From assembly GCF_004310665.1 (NCBI RefSeq), contig NZ_SIXF01000024.1, positions 23,509 to 87,508 of the forward strand: DNA of 64,000 nt, given 5' to 3'. Positions 46,601-55,352 of the stretch are shown piece by piece. Origin of the DNA: Pedobacter kyonggii (GTDB taxonomy: Bacteria; Bacteroidota; Bacteroidia; Sphingobacteriales; Sphingobacteriaceae). The notes beneath the pieces are model-generated. The model made no database searches. It was not told the DNA's origin and saw only the letters and a list, made by a program, of their open reading frames with translations. The position numbers were made by a program, and so were the translations under genes. The first letter of the stretch is position 1, and every line of letters begins with the position of its first letter.

Positions 46601-46827
46601 ATGCATCGTACTTGGCAATCCGTAATGTTAATTTGTCTTACAGCTTACCTCAAAATTGGTTGAAGAAAATTGATGTTTCCAATGCGAGATTGTTCGTTAC
46701 TGGCGAAAACTTACATTTATTCTCAAAAAGAAAAGGGTTAAATCCTTCAGAATCTTTCGATGGAACAAATGCTAACGTTTACCCACAAGCAAGAATCCTA
46801 AGTGTAGGTTTAAATGCTTCCTTTTAA
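43669..46827 (+). CDS. SusC/RagA-family TonB-linked outer-membrane protein, pair 3
   Basis: A 1052-residue channel. Signal peptide MKKLLQSLFLLMFVAITAVA, then Q; regulatory domain TITGTVTSAEDNIPLPGVSV; TonB-box region VVVVAYGTQKKESITGSVST. Plug: QNDIESISVLKDASSSALYG, followed by SRGANGVIIITTKRG. Barrel end: PQARILSVGLNASF, with the terminal Phe typical for BAM-assembled barrels. It is separated from its SusD by 26 bp, more than the 11-12 bp of the other pairs. Confidence 0.96.
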   Translation: MKKLLQSLFLLMFVAITAVAQERTITGTVTSAEDNIPLPGVSVRAIGSQAVAVTGADGKYSLRIGSVVTAIQFSYIGFTSKTVNVPSSNTLNVGLASDSKSLADVVVVAYGTQKKESITGSVSTINSKDLESRTVTNVTAALQGSAPGISVGASNGQPGSSAGIRIRGFGSFSASNTPLYVLDGSVYDGSIGDINQNDIESISVLKDASSSALYGSRGANGVIIITTKRGKSLQPTVNASIVQGFSERGIPEYERVNAYEYYPLVWQGIKNNLMYNASPALSEAAASTKASTDVFTNLFYNPFNVPGNQVVGADGKLNPNASLLYDDFDWYDAMARQGKRTDANLSFSGKTEKSDFFVSMGYLNDQGFNIKSDFQRFNARINVNSQIKPWLRTGLNISGSMTTANTANDSFTGSGASFINAFAFTRGIGPIYPVHAYDATGKPIINNLTGEQWYDYGNHPGAIIRPQGASPGRHVVYETLLNEYLTRRNQISARSFVEIKFLKDFTFMPTFSIDLRNNNGDTYWNPTVGDGVTQKGYKSQSNNTIRSYTFNQILNYNKKIGDHTISALIGHENYDYNYRTFDASRTGLILEGNTEFPNFVTANSSNGQSDEDKIESYFSKASYNYQEKYFFDASLRRDGSSRLGSNTRWGNFFSLGGSWSVNKDFLKDANWIDDLRLKVSYGQVGNNLLDGYYLDRAFYDLGWNNGSEPGALLASAANPNLKWESQNTLNTGVNFSLFKRRIYGEVEFFKKTVNDLLFSVPQPISDPVTSINQNVGSMYNSGVEILLGADIVRTQDFKWNLVTNWTFLKNRVTKLPAETPQIVSGTKRREVGYDFYQFWLKQYAGVDPADGAALYIPDPAQTIAAANKRIVNGVEYTTNQSNALFDRSGSAIADLMGSFTNTFSYKNLSLSVLINYQIGGKFYDGNYQGLMSTGSYGSALHKDLLGAWTQTNTTSSIPRADYGNSVNINATSTRWLIDASYLAIRNVNLSYSLPQNWLKKIDVSNARLFVTGENLHLFSKRKGLNPSESFDGTNANVYPQARILSVGLNASF

Positions 46828-46853
46828 GTTTTAATATTAATATCAAAATAGAT

Positions 46854-48359
46854 ATGAAAAAGATAATTTATTCAGCAATTTTAATCGCTACCATTTTAGG
46901 CGGTTCGGGCTGTAAAAAAGAATTTCTTCAAACTCAACCGACTGATAGAGTAGATAACACTGCTATATTTTTAACAACTGCTAATGCAAGTGTTGCTTTG
47001 AATGGTATTTATCGTTATATGTTCGAAAGAACGACTGCAACAACAAGTAATGTTCAAGGTAAACCAGGTGTTGGCGGTATTCTATTAGGAATCGACTTTA
47101 TGGGGGAAGATTTACATCAGGCGGCAGCTACATGGTTTACTTCAACAGGCGAAGGCAATTATTTGGCAGCTCGTACAGATAACGCAGGTAGTAACGAATA
47201 TTATTACAGGACATTTTTTAGAATGATTGGTAATGCCAATTACATCATCGATAATATCGACGCTGCAGAAGGTACAGCGGCAGAAAAAGCAAGAATAAAA
47301 GCTGAAGCTTTAACGCTTAGAGCTTATTCTTATTCTTATTTGGTGCAATTTTACGGAACTAGGTATAATGCAGCAGCAAAGCCAAATAATCAGCTAGCGG
47401 TTCCACTTCCGTTGAAATCTACCGATACAAAAATGCCGAGGGTAAGTGTTGAACAAGTATACACCGCAATCGTTTCAGATTTAGACGCTGCAATTGCATT
47501 AAACGTAACAACTGTTCCTAACAAAACACATGCTGGAGTATGGGTATCTAAAGGTTTAAGAGCCAGGGTGGCCTTAACTATGCAAGATTATCCAACTGCA
47601 ATCAAATACGCAAAAGAAGTAATTGATGGTAATTCATTTCCATTAATGAGTCAAGCAGATTACCAAACAGGTTTTAATAATATTGCCTTATCAGAATATA
47701 TGTGGGGTGCAAACCCAACAACAGAGCAAGGTGATACTTTCGGATCTTTTTATGCTCAGATTGCTTATAATGCAAATACAAGTTATCAGCGTGGCACGCC
47801 GAAGATGATAAACTCTGCATTGTACGATCAGATTTCTGCTACAGATGTGAGAAAAAAAATGTGGGAGCCTGCACCAAATGCAACTAACTTTCCGCTGCCT
47901 CTTGCTACATTTGCTAGAAGACCATATATGACTAGAAAATTCTCTGTTAAAGCAGTCGGAGATCCATCTTTGGGCGATGTGCCTTGGATGAGAAGTGCTG
48001 AAATGCATTTAATTTTAGCAGAAGCTTATGCTAGAAGTAGTCAAGATGCATTGGCTCAGACAGCTTTATTCACTTTTGTCTCTAAAAGAGATTTAAGCGC
48101 AGTTAAATCTACTCAAACTGGCACAGCATTAATCGATGAAATTATGGTTAACCGCAGAACCGAACTTTGGGGAGAAGGTTTTAGATATTTAGATCTGAAA
48201 CGTTTAAATCAGGGATTAAATAGAACTGTTGTTCCAAATTATGTTGCTACTTCTGTGGCTAACGTTATGGAAATCCCTGCTGGTGATCCAAGATTCTTGT
48301 TTCTTATACCACGTGCGGAATTAAACGCCAACCCAAATATTGGTCCGCAGAATCCATAA
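46854..48359 (+). CDS. RagB/SusD-family nutrient-uptake lipoprotein, partner of pair 3
   Basis: A 501-residue surface lipoprotein. Lipobox GGSGC at Cys20 then KKEFLQTQPTDRVDN, the usual opening of the mature RagB/SusD protein. Core: EKARIKAEALTLRAYSYSYL and MRSAEMHLILAEAYARSSQD. C-terminal signature: DEIMVNRRTELWGEGFRYLD, followed by LKRLNQGLNR. Complete. It forms a pair with the preceding SusC and ends in a strong terminator. Confidence 0.95.
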   Translation: MKKIIYSAILIATILGGSGCKKEFLQTQPTDRVDNTAIFLTTANASVALNGIYRYMFERTTATTSNVQGKPGVGGILLGIDFMGEDLHQAAATWFTSTGEGNYLAARTDNAGSNEYYYRTFFRMIGNANYIIDNIDAAEGTAAEKARIKAEALTLRAYSYSYLVQFYGTRYNAAAKPNNQLAVPLPLKSTDTKMPRVSVEQVYTAIVSDLDAAIALNVTTVPNKTHAGVWVSKGLRARVALTMQDYPTAIKYAKEVIDGNSFPLMSQADYQTGFNNIALSEYMWGANPTTEQGDTFGSFYAQIAYNANTSYQRGTPKMINSALYDQISATDVRKKMWEPAPNATNFPLPLATFARRPYMTRKFSVKAVGDPSLGDVPWMRSAEMHLILAEAYARSSQDALAQTALFTFVSKRDLSAVKSTQTGTALIDEIMVNRRTELWGEGFRYLDLKRLNQGLNRTVVPNYVATSVANVMEIPAGDPRFLFLIPRAELNANPNIGPQNP

Positions 48360-48382
48360 TAAAAAGATAATTTAATTTTTGA

Positions 48383-48413
48383 AGGAGGCTTATAAAAGCC
48401 TCCTTTTTTTTTT
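48383..48413 (+). terminator. Terminator of SusC/SusD pair 3
   Basis: A 9-bp perfect stem AGGAGGCTT (48383-48391)/AAGCCTCCT (48396-48404), 4-base loop, then nine T. 23 bp past the stop. Confidence 0.92.
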
Positions 48414-48931
48414 AATAAGTTTATGGAATGTCTAATGTTTTTTGAGGTGCAATGCATAATGAGCTACAAATGCTCCCTAACCGTATGGAGGTTGATGTGC
48501 AACAAAACCTCTAAATAGATAATCTTCAATTCCTAAAGCTGATGTAAAAAGTGTTTTTTACGCATCTATCACAAAATTATTGGGAATACTAACAGCTCTA
48601 TCTCAAGGTGTTTGTAGTTTTAACGGAAAATACTTAAGAGAGGAGTTATTCAAAAGGCTGAAGATAGCACAGTGGCTATTAATTAAGGAGAACTTTACAA
48701 GTATTCAGTTCTATTTAAAAGTTATTGTGGTTTTTATTGTGAAAAGCTGTTAATTTCTTTAGATTATTTAATTTCCTTCTGAATTTAGTATAATTTTAAC
48801 TGTATTTTTATTGTAAGTTATTTATAGGGTGTTTTTTTTGTAGAAAATAGTGGATTATTATTCTATAAAGTTTGTATCCAGGAATATTTAGTGATATATT
48901 GGGGTGTTATTAACTAAACTAAAAATTTTTT
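48414..48931. other. Intergenic region before the abortive susC copy
   Basis: About 520 bp. One frame (roughly 48518-48753, plus strand) stays open for ~76 codons without an ATG and reads ...ALSQGVCSFNGKYLREELF...; I recognise no family, and in such AT-rich DNA this may be chance or a very decayed gene. From ~48905 the sequence resembles the leader of pair 4 (TTATTAACTAAACTAAA). Confidence 0.35.
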
Positions 48932-49066
48932 ATGAAAAAACTTCTACGGAGTTCGTCCGTATGGCTGTTATTTGCAAACTCCGCAATAACATACGATCGA
49001 ACTATTGCAAAAACCCCTATTATGCGGGATGACTCATCACCCTTTTTTGATTTATGTGTTAAATGA
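48932..49066 (+). pseudogene. Abortive 44-codon copy of a susC 5' end
   Basis: The frame MKKLLRSSSVWLLFANSAIT, then YDRTIAKTPI..., ending CVK and TGA, aligns without a gap to the first 44 residues of the fourth SusC (MKKLLQSLFILLFIATSAIA, then QDRTITGTVT..., ending SVK). The 28 bases ahead of its ATG also match the leader at 49276-49303 closely. The frame ends exactly where the carboxypeptidase-like domain would continue, and nothing beyond shows homology. It lies 372 bp ahead of the real gene, same strand. It is either a relic of a deleted SusC/SusD pair or a duplicated 5' cassette. The product, if made, would have a poor signal peptide. Confidence 0.8.
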
Positions 49067-49303
49067 AATTACAATTGATAGAACCACATCAGTTGTAGAT
49101 TACGGTAACATATTTTATTCATTCAATTAACAATATTATTTCTTTTAACTTTTAAAAAAAAGGTTTTTAATCGCAAGAAGCTAATCGCTTCTATGCAAGT
49201 GCATTGGTTTTTATTGAACAATACAAATTTAAAATTGTAAAATTTGCATTACAAAATACTAAATCATATATTGAACTATTATTAACTAAACTAAATTATT
49301 TTT
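49067..49303. other. Leader of the fourth SusC gene
   Basis: 237 bp, AT-rich. TTGTAAAATTTG at about 49235-49246 resembles the TTTGTTAAAATTTG stretch of the pair 1 and pair 3 leaders in part. TTATTAACTAAACTAAA just before the ATG repeats the sequence before the abortive copy. No other feature seen. Confidence 0.4.
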
Positions 49304-52300
49304 ATGAAAAAACTTCTACAAAGTTTGTTCATATTGCTATTTATTGCCACCTCAGCAATAGCGCAAGATCGAACAATCACTGGAACAGTTACGGCTCAAG
49401 AGGATGGATTGCCCCTACCTGGCGTAAGTGTAAAAATCAAAGGTGCAACTGGCGGAACCACATCAGGTGCAGATGGTAGGTACTCACTTAAAGTTAACAA
49501 CAAAGCAACCGTACTAGAATTCTCGTATATCGGTTTCTTAAGCCAAACAAAAGCTATTGGTGGTAGTAATGTGGTTAACGTACAGCTACAGAGCGATTCT
49601 AAAACATTATCTGATGTAGTAGTAACAGGTTATACCACGCAATCAAAAAGAGATGTTACAGGGTCAATAGCAAGTGTAAGTGGAGAAAAGCTTAAAAACC
49701 TGCCTGTTCAGAGTTTCGAGCAGGCACTTGCAGGTAAAGCGGCGGGTGTAAACATTATTCAGCCAAACGGAGTTTTAAATAATCCTCCTGTTTTCAGGGT
49801 GCGTGGTTTTAACTCTATCTCTTTAAGTTCTTATCCATTAATTATTGTTGATGGTATACCTGTATTTACAGGCGATCAATCGGCTAACAGTGCTGCAGGT
49901 AATGCATTGGGCGACATCAATCCTGCTGATATCGAATCGATCGATATCTTAAAAGATGCGGCATCATCTGCAATTTATGGTTCTAGAGCAGCCAATGGTG
50001 TTGTTGTAATTACTACAAAAAAAGGAAAGCAGGGCAGTACTAAAATTAACTATGAAGGATGGGTAGGTTCTACAAAGGCTCAGAATCTTACACCTTTATT
50101 AAATGCGGCCGAATATGTTCAGATCAAAAACGAGGCAAGAACAAATATTGGCCAGACTCCAGCGTTCTTTCTACAAACAAAATCAGATGGATCTCAGGTA
50201 GAAACCAATTGGTATGACTATGCTTATAGAACGGCAACCTCTCAAAACCATGCCTTAAACTTTTCAGGAGCAAACGAAAAAACATCATATTATGTTTCGC
50301 TTGGTTATAGCAATCAACAGGGCTTTATTTTGGGGAATTCATTCGAAAGAAAAAATGGCAGGGTAAATTTGGACCATAAGTTATTTAAGAATGTAACTAT
50401 CGGAACTAATTTTTCTTACAGCAATACCATGAACCGTGCTCCAAACACAGGTTCGCTTCCTGGGCAAACCTTTTCAACTGTAGGTTTGGGTAGGTTAGCT
50501 ATTGTGTTGCCTCCTAACGTTGCCGCTTATAATGAAGATGGATCTTATAACATGAATGGAAATGCTGTTGGTTTAGGTGCGAATACAATTGCTTCGAATT
50601 ATCCAAATGCTGCAGTTCTGGTAAATGAAGATAAAAATACATCAGAAAGTGATCGGATTATTGCTAATGTTTATGCCTCTATTCAATTGGTTAAAGGATT
50701 GAGTTTTAAAACCACTTATGGATTAGATAATTTAAAAATTGACAATAACGCTTTTGTAAACCGTTTACAGGGCGATGGTGTTGCTTATAATGGTGGTGCT
50801 ACCAGTAGTTTTGTTAAGAATGCCAGGTGGAACTGGTCTAATACCCTAAACTATACAAACACCTTTGGCGACCATAGTTTAGGTGCTTTAATTGGTGCTG
50901 AAGATCAACAAACAAGATCGGATGGTTACGGCGCTACCAGACAAAACGTAATTGATCCTTTTATTAAAGTATACCAGGGAGCCTTTGGTATTATTACCCC
51001 ATCAGGATTAGTACAAGGCGATAATTCATTCCGGTCTTACTTCGGAAGTTTAAGCTACGACTATAAGAAAAAATATTACTTATCTGGTTCATTCAGAAGA
51101 GATGGCTATTCTGGCTTATCAGCAGGTAATAAGTATGGTAACTTTGGAGGTGCTTCAGCAGGTTGGGCAATCTCTGAAGAGGGTTTTTATAAAAACTCTG
51201 GCTTAAGCAAAGTATTAACCCGTATTAAATTACGTGGTAGTTATGGCGAGGTTGGTAATATTAATATTGGTAATTACCCATCTCTATTTTTGTATAATCC
51301 AGGTTTATATGGATCTGATGCAGCATTATCATTCTCTCAGGCAGGTAATCCTGAGCTTCGATGGGAAACTAGTAAAAAGGCCGATGTTGGTGTTAATTTA
51401 GAGTTTTTGGATGGTAGATTCTCATTAGAAGTTGATTATTATCATAATAATATCGATAATCTGGTTCAAAATGCTCCTCAGGCACCTTCAAAAGGTGTTC
51501 CAGGCAACGCTATTACAACAAATGTTGGTAAGATGTATAATAAAGGATTTGAGTTTACTGTAAATTCAAGGAACATCGATACTGATGATTTTACGTGGTC
51601 AAGCACCTTTACGTTTAGTACACTAAAAAATGAAGTTACCGCTTTAGGTAATAATAATGCAGATCTTTTTGGTGCCACCTCTTTAGAAACGGCAAATATT
51701 ACTCGAGTTGGTTATCCAATCGGATCAATTTATACGGTACAAACAGCTGGTGTTGATCCGGCAACCGGAGAACGAATTTTTATCAATAGAAATGGCGAGA
51801 AACTGAGATTCAGTTTCCAAAGAGCAACAGCTGCCCGTTATCAATACCTTGACGGCCCTAAGGCAGGCCAAAATGCACCCGCAATTGATGCCGCGCTTGA
51901 TGCTGTAATTAACGGCCCATCAATTCCGAAATGGTTTGGCGGTCTTGATAACAATTTCCGTTATAAAAACTTCGATCTTACCTTGGGTTTAACTTTCTCT
52001 GGCGGTAATAAAATTTATTATGGATCATTAGCAGGTCTTCGCGATCAACGTTTTTGGAACAATGAAGCAGGTATGATGAATAGGTGGACTACCCCCGGAC
52101 AGGTAACAGATATTCCTCGTGTGGTTTATGGAGATAATACTTCAAATGGATCGGCTTTTGCGCAATCTCAAAATGTTTTCTCCGGTAATTTCTTAAAAGT
52201 TAGAAACTTAGCTTTGGGTTATACACTGCCAAAAACACTTTTAAGTAAATATGGCGTTTCGAACATCAGGATATATGCTCAATCTAGTAACCTTTGGATT

Positions 52301-52450
52301 ATATCAGATTATCCGGGACCAGATCCGGAGGTTTCTGTAAACGGAAACTCTACAGCAACCGGTAATAGTGGTAACCTTGCTCCTGGGGTAGATAGAAACT
52401 CTGTGCCATCAGGCAGAACATTTACTTTTGGTATTAATGTTGGATTTTAA
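49304..52450 (+). CDS. SusC/RagA-family TonB-linked outer-membrane protein, pair 4
   Basis: A 1048-residue channel. Signal peptide MKKLLQSLFILLFIATSAIA, then Q; regulatory domain TITGTVTAQEDGLPLPGVSV; TonB-box region DVVVTGYTTQSKRDVTGSIA. Plug: PADIESIDILKDAASSAIYG, then SRAANGVVVITTKKG. Barrel end: SGRTFTFGINVGF. Standard length. The partner SusD begins 12 bp after the stop. An abortive copy of its own 5' end lies 372 bp upstream. Confidence 0.96.
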   Translation: MKKLLQSLFILLFIATSAIAQDRTITGTVTAQEDGLPLPGVSVKIKGATGGTTSGADGRYSLKVNNKATVLEFSYIGFLSQTKAIGGSNVVNVQLQSDSKTLSDVVVTGYTTQSKRDVTGSIASVSGEKLKNLPVQSFEQALAGKAAGVNIIQPNGVLNNPPVFRVRGFNSISLSSYPLIIVDGIPVFTGDQSANSAAGNALGDINPADIESIDILKDAASSAIYGSRAANGVVVITTKKGKQGSTKINYEGWVGSTKAQNLTPLLNAAEYVQIKNEARTNIGQTPAFFLQTKSDGSQVETNWYDYAYRTATSQNHALNFSGANEKTSYYVSLGYSNQQGFILGNSFERKNGRVNLDHKLFKNVTIGTNFSYSNTMNRAPNTGSLPGQTFSTVGLGRLAIVLPPNVAAYNEDGSYNMNGNAVGLGANTIASNYPNAAVLVNEDKNTSESDRIIANVYASIQLVKGLSFKTTYGLDNLKIDNNAFVNRLQGDGVAYNGGATSSFVKNARWNWSNTLNYTNTFGDHSLGALIGAEDQQTRSDGYGATRQNVIDPFIKVYQGAFGIITPSGLVQGDNSFRSYFGSLSYDYKKKYYLSGSFRRDGYSGLSAGNKYGNFGGASAGWAISEEGFYKNSGLSKVLTRIKLRGSYGEVGNINIGNYPSLFLYNPGLYGSDAALSFSQAGNPELRWETSKKADVGVNLEFLDGRFSLEVDYYHNNIDNLVQNAPQAPSKGVPGNAITTNVGKMYNKGFEFTVNSRNIDTDDFTWSSTFTFSTLKNEVTALGNNNADLFGATSLETANITRVGYPIGSIYTVQTAGVDPATGERIFINRNGEKLRFSFQRATAARYQYLDGPKAGQNAPAIDAALDAVINGPSIPKWFGGLDNNFRYKNFDLTLGLTFSGGNKIYYGSLAGLRDQRFWNNEAGMMNRWTTPGQVTDIPRVVYGDNTSNGSAFAQSQNVFSGNFLKVRNLALGYTLPKTLLSKYGVSNIRIYAQSSNLWIISDYPGPDPEVSVNGNSTATGNSGNLAPGVDRNSVPSGRTFTFGINVGF

Positions 52451-52462
52451 AAATTAGAGATC

Positions 52463-53932
52463 ATGAAAATTAAAATAAATAATAAAGTAAAATATCTTTT
52501 TCTTGTCGCACCATTTTTCTTTGCAACATCATGTAAAAAGAATTTCTTAGATGCCGCACCCGACACATCCTTACCTATTGAAGATGCCTTTTCAAATCCT
52601 TCAAGAATTTTATCTCAGGTTAATGGTGTATATGCAGGCGTAAAAAATGGTCAGTTTTATGGAGGAAGATATTTAATTTATAACGATATCCGCGGAGAGG
52701 ACTTTGTTGTAAACAAACCGAACGGGGTAACAGGTTTAGATACCTGGAGGTTCAATTTAACTTCGAACACCAATGAGGTTGTTAATTTGTGGGGTGCAGT
52801 TTACGCTGCGGTAAACAGGGCTAATTTAGTTATTGAAGGCGTAAATGCCAATGCATCTTTACTTAGCCCGGCGGTAGCAAAACAATATATTGCAGAAGCC
52901 AAATTTTTGCGTGCCTTGTGCTATTATAGCCTCTTGCAATTATATGCTAAACCCTATGTAACCGATGCCGGTGCTAGTTTGGGCGTGCCGCTGAGACTTA
53001 GAGGCGAAAAGGATTTAACAGGTAACGATTTAAAAAGAAGTACAGTAGCAGAAGTTTATACGCAAATTTTAAAAGACCTAAACGAAGCCGAGCCAGATTT
53101 AGCTCTGACTTTAACTGCAACCAGGGCATCTAGAAATACAGCAATCGCATTTAAAACACGGGTATATCTCTCAATGGGCAATTTGCCTGCTGTAGTAACT
53201 GAAGCAAATAAGATTGTTAGTGTAACAGCTCCATTTCAAGCTACAACAGGTGCTCCTTTGAAGTTAGAAAGTAATGTTACTACGCTATTTGGCGGTACTT
53301 ATACAGGTAATGCAACAGCTACTGAAGTTGCATTAACTTTGCCTATGGCCGATCTTGATGCCCCTGGCACACAAAATCAATTGGCATATTACTATAATGT
53401 TACGCCGAATGGAGCTGGTGGTAACGAAGAGTATTTCTTAAACCCTACAGGGATTTTTGGAAATGCAGCTTTTGCAGCCGCTTCAACTGATGCCAGAAAA
53501 GGTTTAACAACTGTTTCGGGCGCTAATACTTATTTAACCAAGTTTAAGCGACCATCTCCATATACAGATTACATTCCGGTAATTAGATATGCAGAAGTTC
53601 TATTGAACTTAGCCGAAGCGACGGTGGTGACTGATCCTGTAAGGTCTATCGCATTGCTAACTGCGGTTAGACAGCGCTCTAATCCAGGTTATGTATTTCC
53701 GGCAGCAGATTTATTACCAGCAAATCTTAAAAATACTATTCTTACAGAAAGAAGGATAGAATTATTAGGCGAGGGATTAAGATCTCCAGATGTAATGCGA
53801 CTAGGAGCAGGTTTCGTGGCGAAAAGTGGATCTCAAGGTACCGCTCCTGCAATTCCATTTAATACCGCAGGTTATATCTGGCCAATATCGGCTAATGAGG
53901 TTCAAAACAATAAATTGATTGTTCAGAATTAG
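52463..53932 (+). CDS. RagB/SusD-family nutrient-uptake lipoprotein, partner of pair 4
   Basis: A 489-residue surface lipoprotein. Lipobox FATSC at Cys24 then KKNFLDAAPDTSLPIEDAFS. Core: AKQYIAEAKFLRALCYYSLL and VIRYAEVLLNLAEATVVTDP. The C-terminal signature is TILTERRIELLGEGLRSPDV. It completes the fourth pair, followed by a bidirectional terminator shared with doxX. No catalytic enzyme gene follows, so this locus lacks the usual hydrolases of a glycan-utilisation locus. Confidence 0.95.
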   Translation: MKIKINNKVKYLFLVAPFFFATSCKKNFLDAAPDTSLPIEDAFSNPSRILSQVNGVYAGVKNGQFYGGRYLIYNDIRGEDFVVNKPNGVTGLDTWRFNLTSNTNEVVNLWGAVYAAVNRANLVIEGVNANASLLSPAVAKQYIAEAKFLRALCYYSLLQLYAKPYVTDAGASLGVPLRLRGEKDLTGNDLKRSTVAEVYTQILKDLNEAEPDLALTLTATRASRNTAIAFKTRVYLSMGNLPAVVTEANKIVSVTAPFQATTGAPLKLESNVTTLFGGTYTGNATATEVALTLPMADLDAPGTQNQLAYYYNVTPNGAGGNEEYFLNPTGIFGNAAFAAASTDARKGLTTVSGANTYLTKFKRPSPYTDYIPVIRYAEVLLNLAEATVVTDPVRSIALLTAVRQRSNPGYVFPAADLLPANLKNTILTERRIELLGEGLRSPDVMRLGAGFVAKSGSQGTAPAIPFNTAGYIWPISANEVQNNKLIVQN

Positions 53933-53944
53933 ATTTATGCCTTA

Positions 53945-53987
53945 ACAAGAAAGCCTAGCGAAGAATTTCTTCACTAGGCTTTCTTGT
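53945..53987. terminator. Bidirectional terminator between susD (pair 4) and doxX
   Basis: A 14-bp perfect stem ACAAGAAAGCCTAG (53945-53958)/CTAGGCTTTCTTGT (53974-53987) with inner GAAGAA/TTCTTC pairing, followed by TTTATTT on the plus strand. It separates two convergent genes. Confidence 0.88.
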
Positions 53988-54003
53988 TTTATTTAGTAAC
54001 CGC

Positions 54004-54411
54004 TTATTTCTTATCCACACTATACTTACCCGGCCCAATAAAAATCAGTCCGAAAAATACAATACCCAATTCTATTGCATGACTGGCACCGCCTAATCCA
54101 TCTCCTTTACCAAAATGAACCAGTGCTGCAATAATCATCGTAAAGATTAATAATATTAGTGCCGGACGGAAAAATAATCCTACAATTAGCAGGAAACCTC
54201 CAAAGGTTTCGGTAGCGGCTGCCATAAAGCCCCAAAATATAGGTAAAAAGTCTATGCCTATTACTTTCATACTTCCCCCTAAACCAGTCCAGCCGTTTGG
54301 GCCGCCCGCAAGTTTCGGGAAACCATGAATAATAAACATTGCGCCTAAACCAATGCGTAGCAACAACAAGCCTGTATTGCGGTATTTTCCTAAATTGTCT
54401 AAAATTGCCAT
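54004..54411 (-). CDS. DoxX-family membrane protein
   Basis: A 135-residue integral membrane protein with four predicted helices: LLLRIGLGAMFIIHGFPKLA, FLPIFWGFMAAATETFGGFL, LIVGLFFRPALILLIFTMII, and HAIELGIVFFGLIFI. The sequence RIGLGAMFIIHGFPKLAGG at the first helix is the DoxX signature. Function is not firmly known; relatives act in oxidative or sulfur stress. It starts 1 bp after the stop of the LD-carboxypeptidase gene on the same strand, so the two form an operon. Confidence 0.9.
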   Translation of the reverse strand: MAILDNLGKYRNTGLLLLRIGLGAMFIIHGFPKLAGGPNGWTGLGGSMKVIGIDFLPIFWGFMAAATETFGGFLLIVGLFFRPALILLIFTMIIAALVHFGKGDGLGGASHAIELGIVFFGLIFIGPGKYSVDKK

Positions 54412-54412
54412 C

Positions 54413-55312
54413 TTATAAATATTTAAATTGAACGTTATTTGTTTCTATTTTTAAGTTTACCTCAGCACCTAAAACCATACTGAGGTTGTTATCGATATGT
54501 CCAGTTGGAAAATTAAAGCAGACTGGAAAATCATAGTCCTTAACAATATCCCAAATTACCTCATCGGCCGTTTGCCCGAAAGAAATCTTTTCTTCTTCTA
54601 TTTCATTAAAGGCACCAATAATCAAACCCTTTAAGACTTTTAGCTTACCCGCTCTTTTCAGCATACGCAACATGCGGTCTATACAGTATTCTTGCTCGCC
54701 AACATCTTCCAAAAAGAGAATTTTACCGGTAAAATCCATTTCCGAAACCGAGCCCTGTAACATGGTAAGCAAAGTTAAATTGCCTCCAATCAAAACCCCG
54801 GTCGCCTCTCCTGCCCGATTTTCAAACGTACTTTGGTAAGAATAGGTCGGTTTCTCACCAAATAAAGCCTGCTGTAAAGAAATTAAAGCTTCTGCGGTAG
54901 ATTCATCAAAAGTATAGGGCATTTGCGCGTGCATGCACTGGGTATTACATTGCGCAATAAGGTGCGACAATAGTACGGTAATATCGCTGAAACCCACAAA
55001 CCATTTAGGGTTCTTGTTAAATTCTGTAAAGTCAAGGTCATCAATAATCCTGATGGTACCATAACCGCCACGGCCCGAAATAATCGCTTTTATAGATGGA
55101 TCGTCTAAAAAACGCTGAATATCTTTGGTTCTTAACGCATCAGTTCCTGCAAACTGGTGGTGACTGGCGTATACACTTTCGCCAACAATAACCTCCAAAC
55201 CCCAGCTTTCTAATCGTGCTATGGCATGGTCTATTGGTTTAGGTAATTTCTTTGCCGGACATACCAGGGCAATCTTATCTCCTTTTTTTAAATACGGGGG
55301 CTGCTTAATCAT
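54413..55312 (-). CDS. LD-carboxypeptidase, peptidase family S66
   Basis: A 299-residue serine peptidase that removes the terminal D-Ala from tetrapeptides of recycled murein (family knowledge; MccF-like microcin-cleaving relatives share the fold). Visible: [10 protein letters not shown] at the start, [17 protein letters not shown] (79-95), the nucleophile motif VGFSDITVL with Ser109, and the C-terminal FPTGHIDNN with the catalytic His. The frame could extend to 55408, but this would overlap metG with non-family sequence; ATG at 55312 ([14 protein letters not shown]) is the natural start. Divergent from metG. Confidence 0.92.
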   Translation of the reverse strand: MIKQPPYLKKGDKIALVCPAKKLPKPIDHAIARLESWGLEVIVGESVYASHHQFAGTDALRTKDIQRFLDDPSIKAIISGRGGYGTIRIIDDLDFTEFNKNPKWFVGFSDITVLLSHLIAQCNTQCMHAQMPYTFDESTAEALISLQQALFGEKPTYSYQSTFENRAGEATGVLIGGNLTLLTMLQGSVSEMDFTGKILFLEDVGEQEYCIDRMLRMLKRAGKLKVLKGLIIGAFNEIEEEKISFGQTADEVIWDIVKDYDFPVCFNFPTGHIDNNLSMVLGAEVNLKIETNNVQFKYL

Positions 55313-55324
55313 CTTCAAAACACT

Positions 55325-55332
55325 TATCTTTG
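55325..55332 (+). promoter_or_regulatory. -7 promoter element of metG
   Basis: TATCTTTG matches TAnnTTTG exactly, 13 bp after the LD-carboxypeptidase start codon on the other strand and 21 bp before the TTG start proposed for metG. Its position makes all coding starts upstream of it for metG unlikely. Confidence 0.6.
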
Positions 55333-55352
55333 CCAAATTAATAAAAATTGTT

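Noticed and set aside
48518-48753. Long ATG-less open frame before the abortive susC copy
   Set aside because: No start codon and no recognisable family; reported only as part of the intergenic description.
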